Of a stretch of DNA of 64,000 nucleotides, positions 1 through 7,725 are shown piece by piece (position 1 is the stretch's first letter; each line of letters starts with the position of its first letter). The notes below the pieces were generated by a model. That model had not been told where the DNA came from. It searched no databases and saw only the letters and a list, made by a program, of their open reading frames with translations. The DNA is from Phycisphaerae bacterium (lineage in GTDB: Bacteria; Planctomycetota; Phycisphaerae; Tepidisphaerales; Tepidisphaeraceae): positions 1 through 64,000 of the forward strand of contig JAICIO010000003.1 in the NCBI GenBank assembly GCA_025924315.1, read 5' to 3'. The translations under genes were made by a program, and so were the position numbers.

Positions 1-70
1 AGGGTCCGCATCAGCGGACCGGTTATTACTCCCCTCAAAAAGCAGTAACCGGTCCCCGGAAGCGGACCCT
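1..70. repeat. Composite inverted repeat, AGGGTCCGC type
   Basis: The two ends are inverted copies built on AGGGTCCGC/GCGGACCCT. The left half is itself a small hairpin (GGTCCGC, ATCA, GCGGACC). An inner arm GGTTATTACT pairs imperfectly with AGTAACC. A diverged second copy lies at 62520-62575. It belongs to the dispersed palindromic repeats that sit between genes throughout this window. It touches the left edge, so its full extent is unknown. Confidence 0.8.
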
Positions 71-95
71 ACAAACGTGTTAACACGGAACATCG

Positions 96-475
96 ATGCA
101 AATTGAACAAAAAGGTCTGCCGTGTTCCGATCTCGACGTCGCACAGAAGTTTTACTGCGAAACGCTCGGGCTTACGCTTGCTGATGAAATTCCAGGGATG
201 GCGAAGCTGTTCGGCTGCGAAGGCGTCAACCTCATCGTGTTCAAAGGTGAAACAGTCGCACCGAATTCAGTGATCTATTTCAAGATCGATGGCGTCGCGG
301 GAAAGATTGCCGAGAAAGTCGAGCAGTTGAAGGCCGCTGGCGTGAAGATCGAGCAGGAAGCGAAGTGCATCGCGCCCAACTGGCACGGCAAAGACGTCTA
401 CCTCGCGTTCTTCCGGGTCCGTTTGGGAACTTGCTTGGGCTGAAGAGCGACGTGCTGTGTGAGCTTTTGACGTGA
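96..475 (+). pseudogene. VOC (glyoxalase-fold) family protein, frameshifted near the C-terminus
   Basis: The first ~107 codons encode a small vicinal-oxygen-chelate domain, with an N-terminal GLPCSDLDVAQKFYCETLGL typical of glyoxalase/bleomycin-resistance proteins. Such proteins usually act as metal-dependent isomerases, dioxygenases or binding proteins; the substrate cannot be told. In the starting frame the protein ends as FFRVRLGTCLG with a stop at 441-443. One base change of frame at about 417 restores PFGNLLGLKSDVLCELLT and a stop at 473-475, exactly the expected VOC C-terminus (DPFGN motif). One base, probably the A of a GAT Asp codon, appears to be missing. This is either a real frameshift or a sequencing error. 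The restored stop lies inside the next repeat. Confidence 0.7.
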
Positions 476-519
476 CACGGCCTTCCAAGCCGTACGCATG
501 GCCTGGAAGGCCATGTCAC
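472..519. repeat. Inverted repeat, GTGACA..GGCCTTCCA type
   Basis: Left arm GTGACACGGCCTTCCA and right arm TGGAAGGCCATGTCAC are near-perfect inverted copies. The TGA stop of the frame-restored VOC gene (473-475) lies inside the left arm. The element sits between that gene and convergent comF and could also act as a hairpin terminator, although no T-run follows. Confidence 0.75.
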
Positions 520-529
520 ATAAAACGAA

Positions 530-1285
530 TTAGATTGCAGTGAAGTCACGGCCGCGTGGATCTGCGACGGCAACGACGATCGCGCACAGCGTCGCGGGCT
601 CGGCTTCTTTGATCACTCGCCCTACCGCTTGAAGTGTCGCGCCTGTGGTCATCACGTCGTCCACAAGGATGACATGTTTCCCCTTCACGCAGCGAGCATT
701 CGTCAGAGCGAACGCGTCTTTCAAATTCTCGATCCGCTTCGTTCGCGAGAGATGCGTCTGCGTTTCGGTGTGGCGTAATCGTATCGCGGGATGAGCGAGC
801 TTGATCTTGCACTTCTTCCCGATGCGCCGAGCGATTACTTCCGATTGGTTGTATCCGCGCGAGACCTGCCGCCAGTGATAAAGGGGAACCGGAACCATTC
901 GCGTCTCGCGCGGGTTCGTTTCCTGAAGCAACCCCTTCACGCTTTCGTGACTCACCAACCGATCTGCCAGCACCTCCGCGAGCGGCCAGCGGCGGTGGTA
1001 TTTCATCTGGTGGATCATCTCTTTCAATGGATCGTCGAAGATGCCGAGGCGCACGATCTTGTCATACGGCGAAATGCCGTCGCCGGTGCAATGCGGGCAT
1101 GGCGCGAGGAATTCAGGGATTGGCCGAGCGCAGCGATCGCACGCGGGAGCCATTTCAAGCCGGACGAGTTTGATCATGCAATCGTCACACAGGCTCGTGC
1201 GTCCGTCGCACGGCTCGTCGCATGAGGCGCAGGTACCGGGATAGCAGAAATCGAGCAGGCGATGGGCGATTTCTTTGACGGGCAC
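530..1285 (-). CDS. comF: ComF family amidophosphoribosyltransferase-like protein
   Basis: About 251 aa. The N-terminal part has two CxxC pairs of a zinc ribbon (CASCDEPC, CDDC, CDRC, CPHC). The C-terminal part is a phosphoribosyltransferase fold with the PRPP loop VILVDDVMTTGATL, and RGYNQSEVIAR is typical of ComF. Family members work in natural-transformation DNA uptake or serve as putative PRTases. The frame stays open upstream to 1738, but that stretch runs through the 1321-1396 repeat and into the divergent aminotransferase gene. The GTG at 1285 (VPVKEIAHRLLDFCYPG) gives the normal ComF length and is preferred, although no strong ribosome-binding site is visible. Confidence 0.85.
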   Translation of the reverse strand: MPVKEIAHRLLDFCYPGTCASCDEPCDGRTSLCDDCMIKLVRLEMAPACDRCARPIPEFLAPCPHCTGDGISPYDKIVRLGIFDDPLKEMIHQMKYHRRWPLAEVLADRLVSHESVKGLLQETNPRETRMVPVPLYHWRQVSRGYNQSEVIARRIGKKCKIKLAHPAIRLRHTETQTHLSRTKRIENLKDAFALTNARCVKGKHVILVDDVMTTGATLQAVGRVIKEAEPATLCAIVVAVADPRGRDFTAI

Positions 1286-1320
1286 TCGCGTAATATAGCG
1301 AACGTATCGCTGACTTGCTT

Positions 1321-1396
1321 CGGGAGGGCGAGGCTCAGGCCGAGCCGCTTTCTCGGTGCACACCCAATCCGGCTCGGCAGGAGCCTCGCCCTCCCG
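1321..1396. repeat. Inverted repeat, GGGAGGGCGAGGCTC type
   Basis: The arms CGGGAGGGCGAGGCTC and GAGCCTCGCCCTCCCG are perfect inverted copies. The inner arms (CCGAGCCG/CGGCTCGG) extend the pairing. From memory this resembles an intergenic repeat seen in many planctomycete genomes. Read on the minus strand it is open and inflates the comF ORF with a spurious REGEAPAEPD.. stretch. It lies between divergent comF and the aminotransferase gene. Confidence 0.8.
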
Positions 1397-1459
1397 AACA
1401 GCCGCCGCGGCGCCACTGGTTGCCGGACGCCGGAGTGACCGATAGCATTTAACACTCTC

Positions 1460-2800
1460 ATGTTGCAGAAGAATGACAATCTCGCGAAGGAACTGGTCCT
1501 TTCGGCCAAGGCGGCGCGCACGAAAGAGCAGCCGATCAGCTATCTGATCCAGGTGGTGATCAACAATCCGACGATCATCAACCTGGCGGCGGGCCTGGTC
1601 GATCCGCTCACGCTGCCCGTCGAGGAAGTGAAATCGATCACCAACCGGCTCTTCTCCAACACCGCGCGCGGGCAGACGGTTTTGCAATATGACACGACGC
1701 AAGGGCTCGCCGATCTTCGCAAGGCAGTGCTCGCGCACATGGAGAAGCTCGAAGGGATGCCGGCGAGCAAAATGGGGATTAGCGCTGATGAGCTGATGAT
1801 CACGAACGGATCACAACAGGCGCTTTATCTTATCGGCGACGTGCTGATCGATCCGGGCGACATCGTGATCGCCGCTAACCCCAGCTATTTCGTCTATACC
1901 GGTGCGCTACACTCTCTTGGTGCGCGGGTGTTAGCCGTTCCAATGGACGACAACGGCATGGATGTCGACGCGGTGGAGAAGATTCTCGAGCGGCTCGAGC
2001 GCTCCGGTGAGCTTCCGCGCGTAAAGATGATTTATTGCACGAGCTATTTCGATAACCCAACGGGCCTCACGCTTTCGACCGACCGCCGAAAGAAGCTCGT
2101 CGAGGTCGCCAAGCGATTCAGCACGTCGCACCGGATCATGATTCTGGAAGACGCTGCCTATCGCGAATTGCGTTACGACGGGGAGGCGCTGCCGTCGATC
2201 AAGTCATACGATCCGGAAAACAAGTACACGATCATCAGCCACACGTTCAGTAAACCCTTCGCGCCCGGGATCAAGCTCGGCTACAGCGCGATGCCGATCG
2301 ATCTTTTGCACGCGTGTTTGCAGCAAAAGGGCAATCACGATTTCGGATCGGCGAACATCTCGCAGCACATCGCGCTCGAGACGCTTCGCGATGGCAGTTA
2401 TTACAAGCATGTCGAGCTGCTGAAGAAGAGTTATGCTGTGAAGCGCGATGCGGTGCTGGCAGCGCTCGATAAGCACATGCCGAAGCGCGACGACATCACG
2501 TGGACGCGCACCAAGGGCGGACTGTACGTGTGGATCACCCTGCCAAGCTTCTTCGACACGTCGCGCAGCGCGCAAATGTTTCAATCGTGCCTGCACACCG
2601 GCGTGATTTATGTGCCGGGCGAGTATTGCTATCAGCCGGATGAAAACGGGCGGATTCCGACGAACCATTTGCGTCTGAGCTTCGGCGCGGTGCCGATCGA
2701 GAAGATCGAGCCGGGCATTGAGATGTTGTCGCGCGTGGTGAAGGAGTATCTCGCATCCAACAACGCGCCCACGGCCGCACGAGTGGGGTCGGCGGTATGA
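1460..2800 (+). CDS. PLP-dependent class I/II aminotransferase
   Basis: 446 aa, fold-type I aminotransferase resembling the 2-aminoadipate/MocR-type group without a DNA-binding domain. NLAAGLVDPLTLP at the N-terminus, the ITNGSQQALYLIGDVLIDPGD cofactor-phosphate region, YFDNPTG, and the PLP-lysine motif SHTFSKPFAPGIKLGY are all visible. It should transfer an amino group between an amino acid and a 2-oxoacid in the cytoplasm; the substrate cannot be fixed from sequence. The last codons overlap the start of the downstream permease by ATGA, so the two are probably co-translated. Confidence 0.85.
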   Translation: MLQKNDNLAKELVLSAKAARTKEQPISYLIQVVINNPTIINLAAGLVDPLTLPVEEVKSITNRLFSNTARGQTVLQYDTTQGLADLRKAVLAHMEKLEGMPASKMGISADELMITNGSQQALYLIGDVLIDPGDIVIAANPSYFVYTGALHSLGARVLAVPMDDNGMDVDAVEKILERLERSGELPRVKMIYCTSYFDNPTGLTLSTDRRKKLVEVAKRFSTSHRIMILEDAAYRELRYDGEALPSIKSYDPENKYTIISHTFSKPFAPGIKLGYSAMPIDLLHACLQQKGNHDFGSANISQHIALETLRDGSYYKHVELLKKSYAVKRDAVLAALDKHMPKRDDITWTRTKGGLYVWITLPSFFDTSRSAQMFQSCLHTGVIYVPGEYCYQPDENGRIPTNHLRLSFGAVPIEKIEPGIEMLSRVVKEYLASNNAPTAARVGSAV

Positions 2801-4491
2801 GGAAGACCCTCTTCTGGTACGTCTTCAAGGACTTACTGCGCATATTCTTTCTGACGAGCGGCGCTCTGGCCGGCATCATGACGTTCGGCGGATTGCTGAA
2901 GGACATCACCGACAAAGGACTCGACCTGCGGCAGGTTATCGCGATCTTGCGCTACTCGATGCCGGCGATGACGACGTATTCTCTGCCGATCGCCGCTCTG
3001 TTCGCAACCACCGTTGTTTATGGTCGTCTCGCCGCGGACAACGAAATCACCGCGATGCGCGCCGCGGGCATCGGGTTCAATCCCTTCACCGGAATCGCAG
3101 CCCCGGCGATGTGGCTTGGGCTGTCGATGGGGATCTGCAGTCTGCTGCTGCTTTGCTTCATCGTGCCGGTGTTCATGCTGAAGGTCGAGCGCGTGATCTT
3201 CTCGAACGTCGGCCAGATTATCGTCGGCGAAATCGAGAAGAACCATCAGTTGCGTTTCCAACAAGGCGACATGGATGTGACCGTGTACGCGCATTCGGCC
3301 GAGGTCGAACCGCCGGAGGCAAAGACACCGAATGTGCAGCGCGTCACGCTCTACAACCCGATGGTGGTGACGTACGAATCGCAGAAGAAAGGCGAAGACA
3401 AGCCGAAAGTTCCCAAGGACTTTTACATGTCGAGCATCGCCGACATTCACATCACACGCAACGAAAAGACCGACGAGATTTACGTCACAGTGCAGGCGAA
3501 CGGCACCAAATTTCCGCGAAACTTTGCCGGCGCGGATCAGGCCGGCGTGAGCGTCGGCGCGGTGCAGGGACTGACGTATCCCTCGCCCGTGCGCGAGAAT
3601 ACGAAGTTCATGGACATCTTCCGCCTGCAGTATCTGCTGAAGGATCCGAGCGACAGCCGTCACGTGAAAGACGTGCTGCGCGGATTTGTTCGCGTCGATC
3701 AGCAAGGGACGTTTCTTGATACGGTGCTGGCAGGCCTCGACGGGCCCACCGGCACCTCGAAGCTCGACAGCGAAACCGAGCACATCACCCTCGAAAAGAG
3801 GGGTGGAACGGCGCAGGTCAGCCGCGATCGGACGATGCTGATGGTCGTCTCCCCTGCCGGCCAGCGCGACCTTCACCTGACGCAGGATCGAAACAACGTG
3901 ACCGTCGATGCTGCCCGCGCGCGCATCACGGTTGAACCCGACACCGACCAGCATCGCATGGCGGTCACGATCAATCTGGAAGATGCGATCGTGCACGTCG
4001 GCAGCGAAACCGAAACCTCGCCGCGGCAGGCGTTCACGCGCGACATCAACGTGCCGATGTCGCCGGCGATTCAGAAGATCGAGGATCGCACGATCAACGA
4101 CTACACCAAGCCGGGCGGCATTCTGCCGGAGCGCCGCCTGCAGCTGTATCGCGCGGGTCTGCAGATCAGCAACAGCATCATCAGCGAACTGCACAGCCGC
4201 GCGTCGTTCGCGGTGAGCTGCTTCATCCTGGTGATGGTGGGCTGCGCGCTCGGCATGATGTTCCGCAGCGGAAACTTCTTGAACGCCTTCGCGGTAAGCG
4301 TCGTACCCGCGCTGATCAGCATCGCGCTGATCATCACCGGCCAGCACACGTGCGAGAACATTCCGCAGCTGCACCAGATGAGCGCGAATTTCTCGAATCC
4401 CCTGAATCTCGGACTGGGATTGATCTGGTCCGGCAACGTGATCGTCGCGATTATTGCACTGACGCTGATTGGAAAACTACAAAGGCAGTAG
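2797..4491 (+). CDS. LptF/LptG family permease (first of two), large periplasmic domain
   Basis: 564 aa inner-membrane permease of the LptB2FG lipopolysaccharide exporter family. Three hydrophobic segments are in the first ~130 residues and three in the last ~110, the LptF/G layout. MPAMTTYSLPIAALFATTVVYGRLAADNE matches the conserved cytoplasmic coupling region in order and character. The periplasmic part between the two halves is roughly 300 residues, clearly longer than in the usual 350-400 aa family members. ATGA overlap with the aminotransferase gene. The TAG stop lies inside the 4488-4544 repeat. Which of the pair is F and which is G cannot be assigned. Confidence 0.88.
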   Translation: MRKTLFWYVFKDLLRIFFLTSGALAGIMTFGGLLKDITDKGLDLRQVIAILRYSMPAMTTYSLPIAALFATTVVYGRLAADNEITAMRAAGIGFNPFTGIAAPAMWLGLSMGICSLLLLCFIVPVFMLKVERVIFSNVGQIIVGEIEKNHQLRFQQGDMDVTVYAHSAEVEPPEAKTPNVQRVTLYNPMVVTYESQKKGEDKPKVPKDFYMSSIADIHITRNEKTDEIYVTVQANGTKFPRNFAGADQAGVSVGAVQGLTYPSPVRENTKFMDIFRLQYLLKDPSDSRHVKDVLRGFVRVDQQGTFLDTVLAGLDGPTGTSKLDSETEHITLEKRGGTAQVSRDRTMLMVVSPAGQRDLHLTQDRNNVTVDAARARITVEPDTDQHRMAVTINLEDAIVHVGSETETSPRQAFTRDINVPMSPAIQKIEDRTINDYTKPGGILPERRLQLYRAGLQISNSIISELHSRASFAVSCFILVMVGCALGMMFRSGNFLNAFAVSVVPALISIALIITGQHTCENIPQLHQMSANFSNPLNLGLGLIWSGNVIVAIIALTLIGKLQRQ

Positions 4492-4544
4492 GGTGTGCTT
4501 CAGCACACCGTGTGCGTCCGATGGTGTGCTGAAGCACACACTAC
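4488..4544. repeat. Composite double-hairpin repeat, GGTGTGCTTCAGCACACC type
   Basis: Two small hairpins, GGTGTGC-TTCA-GCACACC and GGTGTGC-TGAA-GCACACA, are arranged so that the whole element is also a larger inverted repeat bounded by GTAG..CTAC. The stop codon of the upstream permease (4489-4491) is the TAG of the left boundary. A near-identical copy is at 37753-37815. Confidence 0.9.
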
Positions 4545-4559
4545 CACTGAAACGGCTAT

Positions 4560-5705
4560 ATGCGGATCTTAACGCGCTACGTTCTTTACATGTTCCTCAA
4601 GAACTACCTCATCAGCCTGATGGTGCTGATCGGATTGTACATTGTGTTGCACATGGTGTTTTCGTTTGACGAGCTGGCGGAGAATGTGCCGGCGGGCGCG
4701 GGGGGATTGCAGGCGGTGACGCTCATGCTTGGCGCCGTCAGCAAGTACTACATGTATCACTCGTTTCTGTTCTTCGTGCAGCTGGCGGGAATTATTCCGG
4801 TGGTGGCGGCGGCGTTTACTTTGATCCGCATGAGCCGCTTCAATGAGCTGAGCGCGATTCTCGCCGCGGGCGTTCCGCTGATCAAAATCGCGCTGCCGAT
4901 CATCATTTCCTCGGTCATCCTGTATGTATTCGTGATCCTGAACCAGGAGCTGGTGATTCCTCGGATCATTCCGCAGCTCGAGGTGTCGCCGGACGAATTG
5001 CAGCGCGTCGGGCAAAAATCGTTTCAGATCAAGGCGATGCAAGGCGACAACAATGCCTTGCTCGTCGCGGGCCGATACACCCCGCCGTCGAATGACGCGC
5101 CGGCGAAAATCGACGTCCTCGACATCATCGAGCGCGACGAGCAGCGGCAACCGACGGCGCATATTTATGCGGACTCGGCGGTGTGGGACGATACGAAGCG
5201 CGAGTGGATTTTGACCAACGGCAAGATCATCGAGCATCTGCTGCCGAACGAGCGTCCGAGCCCGCCGATGAATGTCGCCGCGTATCGCAGCACGATCTCG
5301 CCGGAGGAGATTGCGCTTTATCGCAGCAGCGAGTTCGTCGACCTGCTTTCCACGCAGCGCATTAACCAGATGCTGCAGCGGCCGAAGAGCTACGGCACAA
5401 TCACGCTGCTCATCACGAAGCATTTCCGGATGGCGCAGTTCTTCGTGAACATCACCCTGTTGCTGCTGGCGATCCCGTGCGTGCTCACGCGCGACCCGGG
5501 CGGACTGAAAGGCGGCGCGATCAAGTGCCTGATCCTGACGGGCTCATGCCTCGGTGTCGTCTTTCTCGCGCGACACATCGCGAGCATGCCCCCGCCGGGG
5601 ACGAAGTGGCTTGATATGTGGCCGGCGATCTGGGCCTCGGTGCCATTGTTCATCTTTTTGCCGCTGGCGATTTATTTATTGGACCGCCGGGCTCAGATGT
5701 CCTAA
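4560..5705 (+). CDS. LptF/LptG family permease (second of two)
   Basis: 381 aa, standard length for LptF/LptG. Three N-terminal transmembrane segments, the coupling segment AAAFTLIRMSRFNELSAILAAG, a periplasmic jellyroll-like middle and three C-terminal segments. Together with the preceding permease it would form the LptFG core that extracts lipopolysaccharide from the inner membrane using the LptB ATPase, which is not in this window. The 68-base gap from the first permease holds only a repeat, so one transcript is likely. No strong Shine-Dalgarno sequence precedes the ATG. Confidence 0.88.
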   Translation: MRILTRYVLYMFLKNYLISLMVLIGLYIVLHMVFSFDELAENVPAGAGGLQAVTLMLGAVSKYYMYHSFLFFVQLAGIIPVVAAAFTLIRMSRFNELSAILAAGVPLIKIALPIIISSVILYVFVILNQELVIPRIIPQLEVSPDELQRVGQKSFQIKAMQGDNNALLVAGRYTPPSNDAPAKIDVLDIIERDEQRQPTAHIYADSAVWDDTKREWILTNGKIIEHLLPNERPSPPMNVAAYRSTISPEEIALYRSSEFVDLLSTQRINQMLQRPKSYGTITLLITKHFRMAQFFVNITLLLLAIPCVLTRDPGGLKGGAIKCLILTGSCLGVVFLARHIASMPPPGTKWLDMWPAIWASVPLFIFLPLAIYLLDRRAQMS

Positions 5706-5719
5706 TCACGTCGCCATGG

Positions 5720-5798
5720 TCATCCTGAGCGCAGCGAAGGATCTCGGGATCGTGAGCCGGCATCGAATTGGAGATCCTTCGCTTCGCTCAGGATGACA
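5720..5798. repeat. Inverted repeat, GTCATCCTGAGCG type, copy 1
   Basis: The left arm runs GTCATCCTGAGCGCAGCGAA then GGATCT; the right arm AGATCCTTCGCTTCGCTCAGGATGAC is its complement. Further copies are at 21734-21811 and 59301-59379. The outer arms are nearly identical between copies while the centre differs, the same conserved-arm, variable-loop layout in all three. Confidence 0.9.
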
Positions 5799-5872
5799 CG
5801 CTATTATTGGCATTTTGACTTCGAATAGAATTCCATTTGCCTCTGCGGACATCGAATTGGATATCAATGGTG

Positions 5873-5926
5873 TCAGGCAACAACGCACCTGATGAACACC
5901 GCAACGGTGATCAACAGGAGCCTGAC
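5873..5926 (+). ncRNA. Candidate structured RNA upstream of a strong terminator
   Basis: An outer stem GTCAGGC (5873-5879)/GCCTGAC (5920-5926) closes an asymmetric internal loop, AACAACGCA on one side and a single A on the other. Inside is a long hairpin, 5888-5918, in which CCTGATGAACACCG pairs with CGGTGATCAACAGG through 12 base pairs and two A-A mismatches around a CAA loop. An intrinsic terminator follows 30 bases later. The element could be a small RNA, the 3' end of the lptFG transcript, or an attenuator for the DUF4139 gene 130 bases downstream. I could not match it to a riboswitch class I know. Confidence 0.45.
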
Positions 5927-5955
5927 GCGACGCTCCCCTTCCCACTTTCTGGCGA

Positions 5956-5990
5956 CACCCGCCGGGCTCAAACCCGGCGGGTGTTTTTTT
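5956..5990 (+). terminator. Intrinsic terminator
   Basis: ACACCCGCCGGG and CCCGGCGGGTGT form a perfect 12-bp stem around a CTCAAA-type loop, followed by a run of seven T. This is the clearest rho-independent terminator in the window. It would end the lptFG transcript or the structured RNA just upstream. Confidence 0.9.
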
Positions 5991-6054
5991 CTTCGCATCT
6001 AATTCGAGCCTTCGGCGTCTATCCTTTCGCACGACAGAATCGAAAGGTGTAACG

Positions 6055-7593
6055 ATGCGAATGACTGCTCTTGGGCTCGCCGCGGCGCTGGCGCTCTCGA
6101 CTTGTGCACAGACTACTCAAACCAGTGATTCAAAATTCGCGCTAACGGTTTACTCCACCGCCGACCCGGCAACCTTTGATCCGCAGGATCTGGCGCGACA
6201 GCGACTGATGAATCCGTATCTCCGTTATCAACAACCGCTGCCCGGTTATGGCGTGGTGCGCGAAACGCGATCAATTGATCTCAAGCCCGGCGAAAACGAA
6301 GTGAAGTTCACCGACGTCGCCAGCGGAATCGATCCGACGACCGTGTCATTCGAATCGCTCACCGCGCCCGATTCGACGTCGGTGCTCGAACAGAATTACG
6401 AGTACGACGTCACGAGCACGGATAAGCTGCTGCAGAAATATCTCGGGAAGGAAGTGACGCTGCTGCGAAAGATGAGCGCAAATCAATCGCCTGAACTCGC
6501 GCACGGAACGCTTCTGTCGAGCGACTCGGGAAGCATCGTCCTTCAAACGAAAAGTGGGGTCGAAGTGATCCAGCGGAGCGATCTCGCGGGGATCACGCTC
6601 GCAGATGCGGGTGGGCTCATTACCAAGCCGACGCTCGTGTGGAAAATCTCCGCGGAGAAAGCGGGCGCGCACGATGCGCAGGTTATGTATCAAACCGACG
6701 GCCTCACCTGGCGTGCGGATTACAACATCACGATCAATGCGAACGATACCGCGTGCGATGTCGGCGCGTGGGTTACGCTGCTCAACGAAAGCGGCGCATC
6801 GTATCCGAATGCGAAACTGAAGCTGGTCGCGGGCGATGTGCAGCGCATCCAGCCGCCGCAGCAAATCTACAGTCGGCGCTTCGATATGGCGGCGAGCAAG
6901 GCGAATGTCGGCGCCGGCGGCTTCGCGGAGAAATCGTTCTTCGAATATCACCTCTACACGCTCGGCCGCGAGACGTCGATCGAGAACAACTCGACCAAAC
7001 AGATCGAGCTGTTCCCCGCCCACACGAATGTGCCGGTTGAAAAAACATACGTCTACTACGGCCTGCTTCCGGAATACCGCTACTTCATTCCGCCCGAGCC
7101 CAATCAGGATCGCAATCTCGGCACGCAGTCGAATAAGAAAGTCGACATCTATCTGCTGCTGAAGAACACCGAGAAGAACGGCATGGGCATGCCCCTGCCG
7201 GCGGGGCGAATTCGCGTCTACAAGCGCGACGATGCGGACAAATCCCTCGAGTTCATCGGCGAGGACATCATCCAGCACACGCCGAAAGACGAAGAGGTGA
7301 TGATCAAGCTCGGCAGCGCGTTCGACATCGTCGGCGAGCGCAAGCAAACCGATTTCAACGCCAACTACGACGGCCATGTGATCACGGAGAGCTACGAGAT
7401 CAAAGTGCGCAACCACAAAAAGGAAGCGGTGAAAGTGATCGTGAAGGAAAATCTTTTCCGCTGGGTGAATTGGGAGATCACCAAGAGCAGCGACAAATGG
7501 GAAAAGCAGGATTCGAGAACGATTCACATTCCCGTCGAAATTCCGCCGGATGGGGAGAAGACGGTGACATATACGGTGAAGTACACGTGGTGA
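6055..7593 (+). CDS. DUF4139 domain-containing secreted protein
   Basis: 512 aa. The N-terminal hydrophobic stretch MRMTALGLAAALALSTC is a signal peptide. Its last residues resemble a weak lipobox (LSTC), so lipidation is possible but the -1 Thr is unusual. The body matches the DUF4139 mucoidy/A-type family in general character: repeated all-beta segments (YNITINANDTACDVGAWVTL, DGHVITESYEIKVRNHKKE) and a C-terminal beta-sandwich ending in EKTVTYTVKYTW. The function is unknown; related proteins are exported beta-proteins. It has its own leader behind the terminator at 5956-5990, with AAAGGTG as a ribosome-binding site. Confidence 0.75.
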   Translation: MRMTALGLAAALALSTCAQTTQTSDSKFALTVYSTADPATFDPQDLARQRLMNPYLRYQQPLPGYGVVRETRSIDLKPGENEVKFTDVASGIDPTTVSFESLTAPDSTSVLEQNYEYDVTSTDKLLQKYLGKEVTLLRKMSANQSPELAHGTLLSSDSGSIVLQTKSGVEVIQRSDLAGITLADAGGLITKPTLVWKISAEKAGAHDAQVMYQTDGLTWRADYNITINANDTACDVGAWVTLLNESGASYPNAKLKLVAGDVQRIQPPQQIYSRRFDMAASKANVGAGGFAEKSFFEYHLYTLGRETSIENNSTKQIELFPAHTNVPVEKTYVYYGLLPEYRYFIPPEPNQDRNLGTQSNKKVDIYLLLKNTEKNGMGMPLPAGRIRVYKRDDADKSLEFIGEDIIQHTPKDEEVMIKLGSAFDIVGERKQTDFNANYDGHVITESYEIKVRNHKKEAVKVIVKENLFRWVNWEITKSSDKWEKQDSRTIHIPVEIPPDGEKTVTYTVKYTW

Positions 7594-7725
7594 GCGAGGG
7601 GTGATTGCTGATTGATGCGTGACAGATCGTCAATCAACAATCACCAATCACCAGCAAATTGTCCGAATATTCGCGGGCGTCGTCCGTATTAGGATGTTGA
7701 GCGGTCGCGATGGTAGAATAGCCAC

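Noticed and set aside
1286-1738. Extending comF to 1738
   Set aside because: The extension runs through a palindromic repeat and overlaps the divergent aminotransferase gene.
2833-4374. 513-aa minus-strand frame opposite the LptF/G permease
   Set aside because: Basic, His/Arg-rich composition and no recognisable domain; the permease on the plus strand is secure.
5837-6052. 71-aa plus-strand frame before the DUF4139 gene
   Set aside because: It crosses the structured RNA and the intrinsic terminator, and has no domain or good start.
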